A stretch of 64,000 bases of DNA from Channallabes apus. Lineage: Eukaryota; Chordata; Actinopteri; Siluriformes; Clariidae. The notes beneath the pieces are model-generated. The model searched no databases. It was not told where the DNA came from and worked only from the letters and a program-made list of their open reading frames with translations. Below are positions 1-9,824 of this stretch, piece by piece. A program made the translations under genes and the position numbers. Position 1 is the first letter of the stretch, and the number at the start of each line of letters is the position of its first letter. The stretch spans positions 839,001-903,000 of the forward strand of contig CM060109.1 of NCBI GenBank assembly GCA_030522415.1, read 5' to 3'.

Positions 1-420
1 ACTGAAGCTTGTTTATTGAGGATGCAGGACAACCACCTAGTAATGCATTACAATAGTCCAGTCTGGAGGTCATGAATGCATGAACTAGCTTTTCTGCATC
101 AGATATGGGTAAGATGTTCCTAAGTTTGGCAATATTTCTAAGATGGGAAAAGGCTGTTTTTTGATATGTGAAATATGATTTTCAAAGGACAAGTTACTGT
201 CTAATATTATGCCCAGGTCTGAATTGTGAAAGCTGTTGTGTGCTGGTTTTTGGGCTGATAAGTTATATCTCCGTCTTATCTGAATTTAATAAAAGAAAGT
301 TATTGGTCATCCAATCTTTTATGTCCTGGACACACTCAGTTAATCTAGACAACTTGGGTATTTTGTCTGGTTTTGTTGAGATATATAATTGGGTATCATC
401 AGCATAACAATGGAGACTAA
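1..420 (-). mobile_element. L2-like LINE fragment (family of copy B), cut by window edge
   Basis: This stretch matches positions 6119-6590 with few changes, so it is a piece of the same L2-like LINE family in minus orientation. It covers the C-terminal third of the reverse transcriptase, including the part coding the YADD-box neighbourhood near its right end. About 44 bases are missing at the junction 220/221 relative to copy B. The match stops near base 420, after which unrelated sequence follows. The plus-strand open frame at 168-407 is the antisense shadow of this fragment. The 3' part of the element lies outside the window. Confidence 0.85.
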
Positions 421-479
421 TGGCGACAGAACAGGCAAACATAAACTATCCAAATTTCTCAAATTTGAGAGGCAGCAAA

Positions 480-715
480 GAAACTCCATACCCTAAACTC
501 AAACTCAACTCCAGATATACTTCCTGAGGAGACTGAGAAAGTTCTACTGTGTTGAACCATCAGCTGCACCATTCAGAGCAAGATGGTCCTGCAGGAAGTG
601 ACAGAAACTGACTGGTAGGAAGTACCAGAGTATCGACACCAGGTCATCCAGACTCCATGACAGCCCCTACCCCTGGGGCATCAAACTCAGCAATAACTGC
701 TGATCCTTATCACTC
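480..715 (+). pseudogene. C-terminal relic of a non-LTR retrotransposon protein
   Basis: Translation of the plus strand gives FLRRLRKF near 520 and, after a stop, a run with RSSRLHDSPYPWGIKL near 640-690. These resemble the extreme C-terminus shared by several fish non-LTR reverse transcriptases, where an arginine-rich RYRSI-TR-RL-NSF-P-AIRLLN segment precedes the stop. Frameshifts and stops make it inactive. The clade cannot be set from so short a piece. A similar tail is recognisable at about 35020-35070. Confidence 0.45.
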
Positions 716-1189
716 CCTCCAGGAATTGTACATATAATATAAATTCATGACCTCAATTTATTATCCTCTGGAGCTCAATGTAAATTTTAAATAACAGGTT
801 GTACTGGATCCATCATGCTCTAATGTATTTGTTATTTTAACAAGACATTTTACATTTATTTCAATACTTCTAATTGGTAAATTAACTGTAAGTTGTTGTC
901 TTGCTTTTTCAGCTCCTGAAGGCTAGTGTTTATGTGGTCATATTAAACCAGATCTTTGAGGCTTTTACTCAAGAACAGTGCGTCAAACTTAGAGGCATGA
1001 ACTACATGCAGGTCATATTTATAATCTGAATGTGGAGCTGAAATATGAAACGTTCTCCATAAATATGGTTATCATTCTTGGATTAAAATCACCAAATTTC
1101 AAGGGTGTGCTTAATCACATGATCCAGGCACAAAGTCCAAGCTGTAGCTGGTAAAAACTGGAAAGTACACTACAACGATTTAGATTGCA
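716..1189. other. No gene or recognised repeat
   Basis: AT-rich sequence without a long open frame, inverted repeat or terminal motif that I can identify. It separates the LINE relic on its left from the Tc1-like sequence on its right. Confidence 0.5.
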
Positions 1190-1685
1190 TCAGTCAAAAG
1201 TTTTAGAACACACCAATTTCCCCTACTTTTAAGAGTTCAACTGAAGTGAGTGGCCTGAAACTGACAGGGGTTATCAAAACCCAAAGAGGAAACCACTAAA
1301 ACACTCTGTTGAAGGATGCAATGATTTAACAGACCGGCTGAGGGATTGAAGGATAAAACCTATTGATCAGCCCTAAGATTACAGTGCAAATCATTAAGAC
1401 TTGTACTGTGTAGGTTGCCACTTGGCCAGCTTTGGCTCTTCAGGGCATTAATCCGCAAGACCTCTGCAGGCATGCTGTGGTGTCTGGCAACAAGATGTTG
1501 GCCGTGGGTCTTTTGGGTGCTGTAGATTGTGGGATGGGGCCTCTGTGGATCAGACTGAATCAGGTTTGTCCAGTGCATCCCACAGGGAGGGCAATGATCT
1601 GAAACACAGTTGTATAATTAATAATCAATGTTAATGTTGTTGCTGATTGCTATATATTCCTATCATGCTGGCAAGAAAAGGCACA
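1190..1685 (+). mobile_element. Left part of a decayed Tc1-like element
   Basis: The start reads CAGTCAAAAGTTTTAGAACA, the kind of terminus seen on fish Tc1 elements. It ends where a separate Tc1 derivative begins at 1688. A transposase relic in plus orientation resumes on the far side at about 2300, so the two flanks may be one element split by the insertion. That link is inferred from order and orientation, not proven. Confidence 0.45.
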
Positions 1686-1687
1686 TA

Positions 1688-2239
1688 CACTACCGTTCAA
1701 AAGTTTGGGGTCACTTTCTAACTCCATGATGGTTCCTGATGTTTATTTCTTTCTACATTGTAAAGGAATGCTGAAGGCGTCCAAAAAATGCATTAATCTC
1801 CTTTGAACAGTTGATATTGAGATGTTTCTGCTACTTCTGCTCTGTAAAGACTTCATAACGCCTCTAATCTGAGGTGCTGTTAATTGGTCATTTTTCAGGC
1901 TGATAACTCTAAATGAACTTCTCGTCTGCAGCAGAGGTAGGTTTTGGTCTCGTCCTCCTGGGACAGCCTTCATGAGAGCCAGTTTCATTATGGTGCTTGA
2001 CGGATTTTGCAAATGCACTTGACAGTACTGTTCTTGCAGGAACTATTACAGAAAGACTGACCTCTGTGTCTTAAAATAACAACTAACTGGTGTTTTTCTT
2101 GTTGTTACGTAATTACCTAATTCCATATGTGTTATTTTATAGTTTTGAAATCCCAAGTATTGTTGTAGAATGTAGAAAATAAATCACTAAACAAAAACAA
2201 AGAAATTTGCAAGTGTTCTAAAACTTTTGAACAGTAGTG
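1688..2239 (-). mobile_element. Internally deleted Tc1-like transposon (552 bp) with TA target duplication
   Basis: The element begins CACTACCGTTCAAAAGTTT and ends with the near-perfect inverted copy AAACTTTTGAACAGTAGTG, and both sides are flanked by TA (1686-1687, 2240-2241), the target preference of Tc1/mariner elements. On the minus strand (about 1743-2018) the remaining coding sequence matches the N-terminal helix-turn-helix region of Tc1 transposase (runs such as VISLKNDQLTAPQI and ISISTVQRRL), the DNA-binding half that recognises the inverted repeats. The catalytic DDE half is gone, so the element could only have moved using a transposase supplied elsewhere. Confidence 0.8.
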
Positions 2240-2299
2240 TATATTGTAACAATTAAAAGTGTAGATCTTTACTTTAGAGCAATTTCAAAGACTTGTGGA

Positions 2300-2830
2300 A
2301 TATATGTCTCACAGAACAACACCTTCATGCTCAGCTGAACACTGGCCAAAGTATGTGTGTCTGTGTTTCCATTATGAAGAGATGATTTCAAGCTACTGGT
2401 TTGAAAGGTCAAGTGGTGACAAGATTAGAAAAAGTAGTATTCCTCGGCCATGCAGCACTACCACTGATTGAGCAAAGCCCGGCTCTATGGACCAAAAAAT
2501 CTAATGCTTGGTTCAAAAAGATAGCTCTGTCTGACATGGAGGGGGAGCTGTGATGGTCTGGGAATTATTTTTGCAGTATGTGACTGAACTCTGAGCCAAA
2601 CAAGCTCCAGTGCTCTGTTATACCTTCCTTTCTACACCTAGATGATCAGTGGTTTATTTTACAGCAAGACAATGTCAGAACTTGCTTGGAGAGCAAGAAA
2701 AAGATTCTGGAATGGCCAATAGTCTACAGACCTCACTGAGACAGATGGAGATGAACTAAAGAAAAGGATTTGAAGAAAAATCAAATAAAGCAATCAAAAG
2801 GTGCAAACTATTTATGGAAGATTCTACACC
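2300..2830 (+). pseudogene. Tc1-like transposase relic (catalytic half)
   Basis: The plus strand retains recognisable pieces of the Tc1 DDE catalytic domain in order: a GGAVMVWE-like run near 2545 (family GGSVMVWG), LQQDNVRT near 2665 (family QQDNDPKHT, holding the second catalytic aspartate) and a WPIVYRP run near 2717 (family WPSQSPDLNPIE, holding the catalytic glutamate). Many stops and frameshifts separate them. It probably belongs to the same dead element as 1190-1685, interrupted by the 552-bp derivative between them. Confidence 0.6.
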
Positions 2831-4256
2831 AGTTTTGGAAAGATTTTTCCAAACAATATTTTCTTTTACAATTCCATTGAATAAAAAGTACACTGAGTGT
2901 GTTTGGCTATTATAACTGCAAAAAGTGGCTACTATAATGAGTCTAAGAATAGATAAAATCTTGTAAAACGAAGCAATTACATATTTTTTAAACTCCAATA
3001 GTTTGTTTGTTTAGTGCTTTTTTTTTAAAAGTGCATTGAGACATTAAGTGTGGGAAGTTTTCATTCAGACAAATAGAAAGTTATGGTGGGTTCTGAGAAA
3101 GAAAAAGAAAATAAACAGAGTCAGGGCTCATAGCACTGTTAATTCCTCATTCTGGAGTCATCCTGGACTGCTGAATCATGAGCTACAGCTTCACAACATC
3201 GATCACCCTCATAGTTTAAAATAACACACTTTTGACCAATGTTAGCAGGAATCCTGAGACTCATTAAGAATAATTTAAATGCCATACATTATCATTTTAT
3301 TATTTTTATTGTTAGTCCATTCTCAGCACTAATGTTCTCTGTGATTGTGCTACCACATGGTTGTGAGTAGATAAGACGCAATCGTCTTCTGCTTCATGAG
3401 TCAGACGTTTTGTGGGAAATACAGCATATGGTAAAGTCATTTTGCAATCATCATGTGTAGGACTGTTATTGCCCTATTATTATGCAGCTACGGTAATAAT
3501 AAACCCCAGACTCCTTTATTAAACCTCACACGTGAGGAAGGACATTATTTTTGACTGCTCACGAATGGTTCAGTTTAAAGGAATTGACATAATGGTGAAA
3601 ACCTTGTGACCTTTAGTAACCTTTTTGTGACCTCAGTGATTGCTAATAAAAGTCTAAATGTTTTCGGATTTTAATTCTGCATATTAATAACTCTAGGACT
3701 CATACTTTAAATAATAAAAAAGAAATCACTGAAAATACTGATGCAACTAAGACATTTTTTGTTACAGCTCCACTGGTCCCAAGTCAGCACTTTTGAGAAA
3801 TGCTATCTGGCAGTAATGATGTTAAACTTTTTCCATCAGAATTAAGATCAGGAGACGGGGTAAGGGGAATTAAATGGGCTGTGTTCCAGCAGAGATAGAC
3901 AATAGCAGATATCTGTGTTACACTGTGCACTAATCTTTCCATCCATCTAAATCCCGACAGATTTAGCTGAGGAAATTGATATAATTGACCGGTACTGTAC
4001 CATGTGTCCAACTTTATCATGACCAGAGGTTTCACTGAAGTTGTCCACCTGAAACAACACTGACTTGCTGATTCTCATACCCAGACTTTCCCTCCTGATA
4101 TAACTAAACCACGAGTCAGGGATGAGCGATTTCAATAGTATGTTGATGTTCAGGGTATAGTAACAGCTTCACTACATTAAAGTCTGAATTGGACTGAATG
4201 GGTTCATGATCAGATTTTTAAAAATTCTTTTTATAGTATTGCTAGTATAAAGCACA
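2831..4256. other. No gene recognised
   Basis: About 1.4 kb of AT-rich sequence. Short open frames on the minus strand (3784-4035, 3947-4135) resemble no family I know and overlap each other. A TTGTTACAG near 3759 resembles a splice acceptor but no reading frame follows it. This is one of the few stretches where host non-coding sequence may survive. Confidence 0.5.
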
Positions 4257-4261
4257 TAATT

Positions 4262-4630
4262 TGTCATGCGCACTCAGCCGCGACTGGCACTAGGACCCGG
4301 AAGTAAGACAGTCGCGAACCTGAAAGCATAAAAGGAAACAAGATGGCGCCGCACATTGCTCTGTCATTGAGTTTTGCCCATGCCGCTTCGGAATCGTTCG
4401 TTTGCATGTGAGTACTCACTTTCTTGGGTTTACTTTCAGACTGAGTGTCTGTTTATAGGATGCGAGTTAGATTGTGTCTTTCTCTTGCTCATTGACTTTG
4501 AGAGTCCTAATAACAAATTGCGTGATTATCCTGCCCGCTCGTGTCCATCCGCGTTTGGGTTTACCATTTATGCTACAGGGCTAACTGCTAAAGCTAAGTC
4601 TTTCTGGTCTCCTCGGGTTAGTTCACGACA
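4262..4630 (+). repeat. Solo LTR with 5-bp target duplication TAATT
   Basis: The 369-bp unit begins TGTCATGCGC and ends CACGACA, the TG...CA ends of an LTR, and is bracketed by perfect copies of TAATT at 4257-4261 and 4631-4635. A TATA-like GCATAAAAGG lies at about 4327-4336, consistent with an LTR promoter reading rightward. The first part (GGCACTAGGACCCGGAAGTA) recurs at about 58112, where another TGTCATGC start lies. The open frame 4374-4688 runs through the LTR end and is not a gene. Solo LTRs arise when the two LTRs of an element recombine. Family unknown. Confidence 0.8.
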
Positions 4631-4671
4631 TAATTATGTCAGATTTATGAGAAATGTATTGCTTAAAATGT

Positions 4672-5011
4672 CCTTAAAGGTGCACTAATCCATCTTGTTA
4701 TTTCTGAGTAGAACAAATAACCAGGAACAAAATGTAGGCCATGATTGACCTTCATGAAGGAGCATAAAACACTAGCAGTTGTACAACTAGCAATGCTAGC
4801 TTGCAGACACTGAAAGTTGGTTAAAAATGGTCAGTTAAAATCAGTGAGTTCATAACACTTACAGACCTCCATGATCATGGAGGCTGTGGCTTTGTGTGTC
4901 ACATAGATGAGGTGAAGTGGGAGATGGGTTCAAGTAATACAATTCCAGATTTGCTACATTTCTTTTAACTAACCACTAATGGCCAAATCTTAGCTATCTC
5001 ACCTTTAAAGG
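4672..5011. mobile_element. Candidate MITE with short inverted ends
   Basis: The left end CCTTAAAGGTG (4672-4682) is inverted at the right end as CACCTTTAAAGG (5000-5011). The 340-bp body has no open frame. It contains a perfect 18-bp palindrome, CCTCCATGATCATGGAGG, at 4866-4883. I see no clear target duplication, so this is tentative. Confidence 0.35.
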
Positions 5012-5746
5012 CTTAATTACCAATAATTATGGGTCACTAGTGTAAGGGTTAACCCCTAGAGGGCGCCAAAATTCAATTCAATTTTATTTATATAGCACTT
5101 TTAACAATGGTCATTGTCTCAAAGCAGCTTCACAAAAATTAAAGAAATTTAACAATAAAAAAAAAAATAATAATTATAGAAAAGAAAATAATTGGAAGTG
5201 TGGATGTGTGAGAAAAATGTGCAGATAATAATAATGAGACAAATGAATGAAATTTCTCTGGTGAGCAAGCCAAGGGTGACGGCGACGGTGGCAAGGAAAA
5301 ACTCCCTGAGATGGCATTAGGAAGAAACCTTGAGAGGAACCAGACTCAACAGGGAACCCATCCTCATTTGGGCGATAACAGATAGAAATGATATAACATC
5401 TTGTGTGTTGTGCAGGTGAAAATTCAATATGACAGAAATTATTTAAATTGACATGAAGACCAGTTCAGCATAGGGACGAGTCAGTAGGTGCAGAGGGCAG
5501 ATGAGGTCTGGATCACTGGAAGCACAGGAGCAGCATGTGTAGCTCCAACCATCATAAAGCTGAATCCAGCTGGAGCTGGTCCTTCTCTGGATGCCTCAGG
5601 AACCTCGCAGGGTCGGCCTTTGTCTACTGAAGCTGGCAAAATCTCCCGATGCCTCGGGATGGGTAGAGAAATACAGAACAGATGGGGAGAATTAGCGTAG
5701 TTGCCATTCGGTATAGGTGTACTGGAGTATGAGATTATGGGATGAG

Positions 5747-5959
5747 TTATGTGTATGCCAGATTAAAAAGATGCGTCTTGAGTCTACTTTTGAACTGAGA
5801 AACCATGTCTGCTCCCCGAACACTGTCTGGAAGGCTATTCCAAAGCTTGGGAGCTAAATATGAAAAAGCCCTACCCCCTTTTGTAGATTTTGAAATTCTG
5901 TGAACTACCAGAAGTCCGGAGCTTTGTGATCTTAAGGCGCGTGGTGGACTGTAGCGCAT
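5747..5959 (-). pseudogene. C-terminal remainder of the copy B ORF2 protein
   Basis: This 70-residue frame carries the typical last segment of L2-like ORF2 proteins: ISKSTKGGRAFSYLAPKLWN followed by SLPDSVRGAD and FKSRLKTHLFNLAYT. It is out of frame with the 885-codon frame that ends at 6031, so one or more frameshifts or a small deletion lie between about 5960 and 6060. The same C-terminus appears in copy C near 46470-46610 and, diverged, at 13650-14000 and 35540-35690. Confidence 0.8.
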
Positions 5960-6030
5960 CAGAAGACTGGTTAGGTATGTGGGAGCTAAACCATTTAAGG
6001 CCTTGTATGTAAGTAATACTATTTTGTAAT

Positions 6031-8688
6031 TTATTCTAAACTGAACAGGTAGCCAGTGCAGGGATGATAATATTTTCTGGATCTAGTGAGAACCCTGGCA
6101 GCTGTATTTTGGATTAACTGAAGCTTGTTTATTGAGGATGCAGGACAACCACCTAGTAATGCATTACAATAGTCCAGTCTGGAGGTCATGAATGCATGAA
6201 CTAGTTTTTCTGCATCAGATACGGATAAGATGTTCCTAAGTTTAGCAATATTTCTAAGATGGAAAAAGGCTGGTTTTGTGATATTTGAAATGTGATTTTC
6301 AAAAGACAAGTTACTGTCTAATATTACGCCCAGGTCTTTTACTGCTGAGCTGGTAGTAACAGTACATCCTTCTAAGCGCAAGCTGAATTGTGAAAGCTGT
6401 TGTGTGCTGGTTTTTGGGCCAATAAGTAATATCTCTGTCTTATCTGAATTTAATATAAGAAAGTTATTGGTCATCCAATCTTTTATGTCCTGGACACACT
6501 CAGTTAATTTAGACAACTTAGGTATTTCGTCTGGTTTAGTTGAGATATATAATTGGGTATCATCAGCATAACAATGGAAACTAATCCCATGTCTTCTAAT
6601 GATGTTACCCAAGGGAAGCATGTATATTGAGAACAACAGAGGTCCTAAAACTGACCCTTGTGGGACCCCATATTTCACTGGCATTACACCAGACGGTTTT
6701 CCATCTAGATCTACAAAATGGTAGCGATCAGACAGGTAAGATCTAAACCATTTTAATGCCTGTCTCTGAATACCTATATAATTTTGTAAGCGATCTATGA
6801 GAATATTATGATCTATAGTGTCGAATGCTGCACTATGATCGAGCAGGACTAGCAATGAGATGCAGCCTTGGTCTGAAGCTAAAAACAAGTCGTTTGTAAT
6901 CTTAACTAGTGCAGTTTCTGTGCTATGAATGGGCCTGAAACCTGACTGAAATTCTTCAAGGATGTTGTTATCCTGCAAAAATGTGCAAATTTGAGCTAAT
7001 ACTACTTTTTCTAGTATTTTTGATATGAACGGGAGGTTTGAAATCGGTCTGTAATTAGTTATTTCATTCGCGTCCAAATTAGATTTTTTAAGAAGCGGCA
7101 TAATAACTGCTAACTTGAAAGGTTTAGGGACGTGACCTAGATGTAGTGAAGAATTAATAATGTTTAGAAGTGGCTCTCCAACTGTAAGCATCACTTCTTT
7201 TAAAAATCTGGTTGGGATTGGGTCTAACAGGCACGTTGTTGATTTAGCCGAGGTGATAAGTTTATACAGCTCTTCCTGTCCTATACCTGTAAAGCAGTGA
7301 AAATCTAAATGTGAAGCTATAGGCTGAACTGGATCGTGAGATTCTATTAGAGGTTGAACCTCCATTATTTTCTTCCTGATATTATTGATTTTTTCATTAA
7401 AGAAGTCCATAAAGTCTTCACTTCTAAACTGTGATGAGATACTCTCTGCGGGCATCTTAGGTTTTGTTAGGCGAGCCACTATACTAAATAAGAACCTGGG
7501 ATTGTTTTGGTTTCTTGCTATCAGTTGGCTAAGATGCTCAGTCTTAGCAGTTTTTAGAGCCTGTCTATAGCTGCACATACTGTCTTTATACGCAATTCGA
7601 AAAACTTCTAATTTAGTTTTCCTCCATTTTCGCTCGAGGTTACGGGTTGCTCTCTTTAGGGCGCGAGTATGACTGTTGTACCACGGTGCAAATGTTTTAT
7701 CTCTGACTTTTTTTAATCTGATGGGAGCAACAGTGTCTAATGTACTGGTAAAAATAGTGCCCATGCTGCTAGTCACTTCATCTATATCATCTGCATTTAG
7801 GGGTCTAATAAGAAATTGGGACAGATCCGGCAGATTACTTGTGAATCTGTCTTTAGTAGTGGGATTCATATTTCTAACAGATTGATAACGTGGGGAGACA
7901 CAGCTAATCTGTTCTACGGGTAGAATATATGTCAGGAGGTGATGATCTGTGATATCATCACTTTGAGGTATGATCTCTATATTAGAGACATCTATACCAT
8001 GGAATATAATTAAATCTAGTGTATGATTAAAGCGGTGAGTTGCTCCAATTATATTTTGCTGAACCCCAAAGGAATTTAGTAAATCCATAAATGTGAGTGC
8101 TAAAGCATCGTTAGCCTCATCTACATGAATGTTAAAGTCTCCTACTATCAACACTTTGTCAGAGTTAACCAATAGGTCTGATAGCAGATGTCCAAATTCT
8201 TTAAGAAAATTGCCATATGGCCCCGGGGGTCTGTACACGGTGGCCAGGGTAAAATATAGCAAGGGTTTATTACGTATTTCATTTAGAGCAACATTAATGA
8301 TAAGCACTTCAAATGAATTAAACCTGGGCCTTATTTTCTGGGTAACAGTGAGTACATCATTGTAGATAGTGGCGACACCACCACCGCGACCAATTAGACG
8401 GGGCTCGTGCTTATAGAAATATCCTGACGGAGTAGACTCATTCAGACCAAAATATTCATTTGGTTTAAGCCAGGTTTCGGTGAGACAGAGTGCGTCAAGG
8501 CAATAATCTGAGATAATTTCATTAACAATAAGTGCTTTAGGCGCAAGGGATCTAATGTTGAGTAGTCCAAACTTTAGAGGTGGATTTTGACTACTTATTT
8601 TGCCTTTTTCTGGTTTTCTGGTTATCAGATTGTTTCGGGCAAATTTAACAAATTTATTCTTTTTTCTCAGTATTCGGGGAACAGACAC
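6031..8688 (-). CDS. ORF2 protein of an L2-like LINE: endonuclease and reverse transcriptase
   Basis: An uninterrupted 885-codon frame. The N-terminal part is an apurinic-like endonuclease that nicks target DNA: LLNIRSLAPKA near residue 45, TETWLKPNE near 90, GDFNIHVD near 183 and a DH pair in TDHHLLTY near 249. The reverse transcriptase follows: YRPISNLPF near 545, [14 protein letters not shown] near 585, FDTIDHN near 622, [18 protein letters not shown] near 670 and the catalytic YADDTQLY near 705. The final C-terminal segment is shifted out of frame and continues at 5747-5959, so the protein is truncated at its end. The ATG at 8688 is the first in frame, but initiation in this family is uncertain. 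The FRPIHST box differs from the FRPHHST of relatives. The protein would bind its own RNA and copy it at a nicked target. Identification as L2/CR1-group is firm at group level, less so at family level. Confidence 0.85.
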   Translation of the reverse strand: MSVPRILRKKNKFVKFARNNLITRKPEKGKISSQNPPLKFGLLNIRSLAPKALIVNEIISDYCLDALCLTETWLKPNEYFGLNESTPSGYFYKHEPRLIGRGGGVATIYNDVLTVTQKIRPRFNSFEVLIINVALNEIRNKPLLYFTLATVYRPPGPYGNFLKEFGHLLSDLLVNSDKVLIVGDFNIHVDEANDALALTFMDLLNSFGVQQNIIGATHRFNHTLDLIIFHGIDVSNIEIIPQSDDITDHHLLTYILPVEQISCVSPRYQSVRNMNPTTKDRFTSNLPDLSQFLIRPLNADDIDEVTSSMGTIFTSTLDTVAPIRLKKVRDKTFAPWYNSHTRALKRATRNLERKWRKTKLEVFRIAYKDSMCSYRQALKTAKTEHLSQLIARNQNNPRFLFSIVARLTKPKMPAESISSQFRSEDFMDFFNEKINNIRKKIMEVQPLIESHDPVQPIASHLDFHCFTGIGQEELYKLITSAKSTTCLLDPIPTRFLKEVMLTVGEPLLNIINSSLHLGHVPKPFKLAVIMPLLKKSNLDANEITNYRPISNLPFISKILEKVVLAQICTFLQDNNILEEFQSGFRPIHSTETALVKITNDLFLASDQGCISLLVLLDHSAAFDTIDHNILIDRLQNYIGIQRQALKWFRSYLSDRYHFVDLDGKPSGVMPVKYGVPQGSVLGPLLFSIYMLPLGNIIRRHGISFHCYADDTQLYISTKPDEIPKLSKLTECVQDIKDWMTNNFLILNSDKTEILLIGPKTSTQQLSQFSLRLEGCTVTTSSAVKDLGVILDSNLSFENHISNITKPAFFHLRNIAKLRNILSVSDAEKLVHAFMTSRLDYCNALLGGCPASSINKLQLIQNTAARVLTRSRKYYHPCTGYLFSLE

Positions 8689-8779
8689 AGTTTCTATAGG
8701 ACAAGCTATGTGTGTGCGTCTATCACTACGGTGAGTTGTGATGTGGCTAATATGTTTGGAATCTACAGTATGACTTACC

Positions 8780-9120
8780 GCCAGTCAGATGGTTCGTAGT
8801 GTTCTGGAGATGTTGTCAGAGAGGACCGCTGCTCCAGCTCTGCTAGGGTGTAGGCCATCGGTGTGATAGAGCCTAGGACGCTCCCAGAAAACATTCCAGT
8901 TATCAACAAAGCATAATTTGTGTTGTTGACACCAAGATTGTAACCATTCATTAAAGGCAAATAATCTACTGAACTTCTCGATTCCTCGCTGAAATGTGGG
9001 AAGCGGTCCAGATACGATGATCCTTGTCGTGGGTGATGTGCTGCGGACCTTCTCAACCAGGCTCCTGAAGTCCTTCTTTAGGATCTCCGTCTGCCTCAGC
9101 CTGGTGTCGTAAACAGGTAA
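8780..9120 (-). pseudogene. ORF1 C-terminal part of LINE copy B, SGNH-esterase-like
   Basis: Read on the minus strand from about 9115, the frame gives RQTEILKKDFRSLVEKVRS, then IIVSGPLPTFQRGIEKF, NEWLQSWCQQHKLCFVDNW and TDGLHPSRAGAAVLSDNI before a stop near 8783. The GPLP block and the DGLHP-S--G block with its histidine match the SGNH/GDSL esterase-like domain found in ORF1 of many L2/CR1-group LINEs. The N-terminal part is missing because the element is truncated at about 9121. A homologous but diverged domain lies at 26796-27100 in copy A. Confidence 0.7.
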
Positions 9121-9198
9121 ACAGCGCCCGTTTGGTTTTGTTATTAGTTGGCTTTCTGATCTGTATGTATAGTTTAAAACTTCAGTTCCCAGGTTACA

Positions 9199-9236
9199 CC
9201 TCGGTCAGGTGACGTAGGCGCTCACCTGAACCGAGG
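9199..9236. promoter_or_regulatory. Inverted repeat in LTR promoter region
   Basis: The arms CCTCGGTCAGGTGA and TCACCTGAACCGAGG surround CGTAGGCGC. They contain E-box cores (CAGGTG, CACCTG) and a TGACGT CRE-like core, and lie about 25 bp upstream of the TATAAATAG box. The same arrangement is present in the LTRs at 49785-49823 and 50977-51015, and its left arm recurs in the DIRS leader at 59852-59868. A regulatory role is inferred from position and conservation. Confidence 0.5.
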
Positions 9237-9548
9237 AAAGATAATTATGTTTAGTTTAGTATAAATAGCATGACTGAAGCACAGTCAGGCGTCTAGCTTT
9301 TGTTGCCTAACTTTCTTTCGTGTTGTTGGTTTTGTTTTGTTATAAATAAGATAAAGACAAAGTGCTCAGAAAGAGCCTATTTACTTTTGTTTATATAAAA
9401 AAGTATAATAAAATTCTTCATTGGAACCGCCAGCTCGCCTCCTGCATTCATGACACAAAAACATTCACGCAGACACAGAAAACCCAAACGTGACAACTAG
9501 TCCAAAATGGTGTACAGGTATGAGGTTTCACTTGAGGTTAATTGTTGA

Positions 9549-9730
9549 CTTTTGAATTACAGGATTTATTCGTCACATACTCAGTCATACACAGTGTGAT
9601 ATGAAGTGAAATGCTTATATGACTGCTGTTGACCTCAATATTACAAAAAATGAGAAGTAAACAAACGTTTACATTTATATAATATACAGCAATAAGAAAT
9701 ATAAAAATCTAAATACAATAGACATATAGA
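9549..9730 (-). repeat. 3' tail of an unidentified LINE or SINE
   Basis: The plus strand reads TTATTCGTCACATACTCAGT followed by CATACACAGTGTGATATGAA. In reverse complement this resembles the ...GTGTATGTGACCAATAAA-type 3' end also seen at about 21690-21757. Such tails are common in fish non-LTR elements. The rest of the unit is AT-rich and cannot be delimited. Confidence 0.45.
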
Positions 9731-9766
9731 AGTATATTTTTAAGATAGAAATATAAAGAAGTTAAA

Positions 9767-9768
<2 letters not shown>

Positions 9769-9819
<51 letters not shown>
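9769..9819. repeat. (AT)n microsatellite
   Basis: About 25 uninterrupted AT units. Confidence 0.95.

Positions 9820-9824
<5 letters not shown>

Larger units (their letters stand above)
5068..9123 (-). mobile_element. L2-like LINE, copy B (about 4.06 kb)
   Basis: A non-LTR retrotransposon in minus orientation. From its 5' end it has the last third of ORF1 (8780-9120), a long EN-RT frame (6031-8688), a C-terminal remainder in another frame (5747-5959), a 3' UTR, and a 3' end made of short ATTGA-type repeats (seen on the plus strand as AATTCAATTCAATTTTATTT at 5070). The 3' UTR text recurs at 46600-47330 (copy C) and partly at 47760-47997 (copy Y). It is 5' truncated inside ORF1, the usual outcome of incomplete target-primed reverse transcription, and sits inside the solo LTR at 5041-9495. 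Confidence 0.9.
5041..9495 (+). repeat. Solo LTR (family of 49693) split by an L2-like LINE; target duplication ACTAG
   Basis: The left piece (5041-5067, TGTAAGGGTTAACCCCTAGA...) and the right piece (9124-9495, ending AACGTGACA) align with the start and the rest of the LTR at 49693-50041. The outer edges carry the identical 5-bp duplication ACTAG (5036-5040 and 9496-9500), which shows that the two pieces are one LTR interrupted later by the LINE between them. A possible GCGCC duplication (5063-5067, 9124-9128) marks the LINE insertion. The right piece contains the inverted repeat at 9199-9236 and a TATAAATAG box at about 9261, the likely core promoter. Confidence 0.85.

Noticed and set aside
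3784..4135. Overlapping minus-strand frames and a splice-acceptor-like TTACAG near 3759
   Set aside because: No known motif, no open frame after the acceptor and no matching donor; not enough to call a host exon.
4374..4688. 104-codon open frame, looked like a small gene with an upstream TATA box
   Set aside because: It lies across the end of a solo LTR with a perfect target duplication and matches no family.
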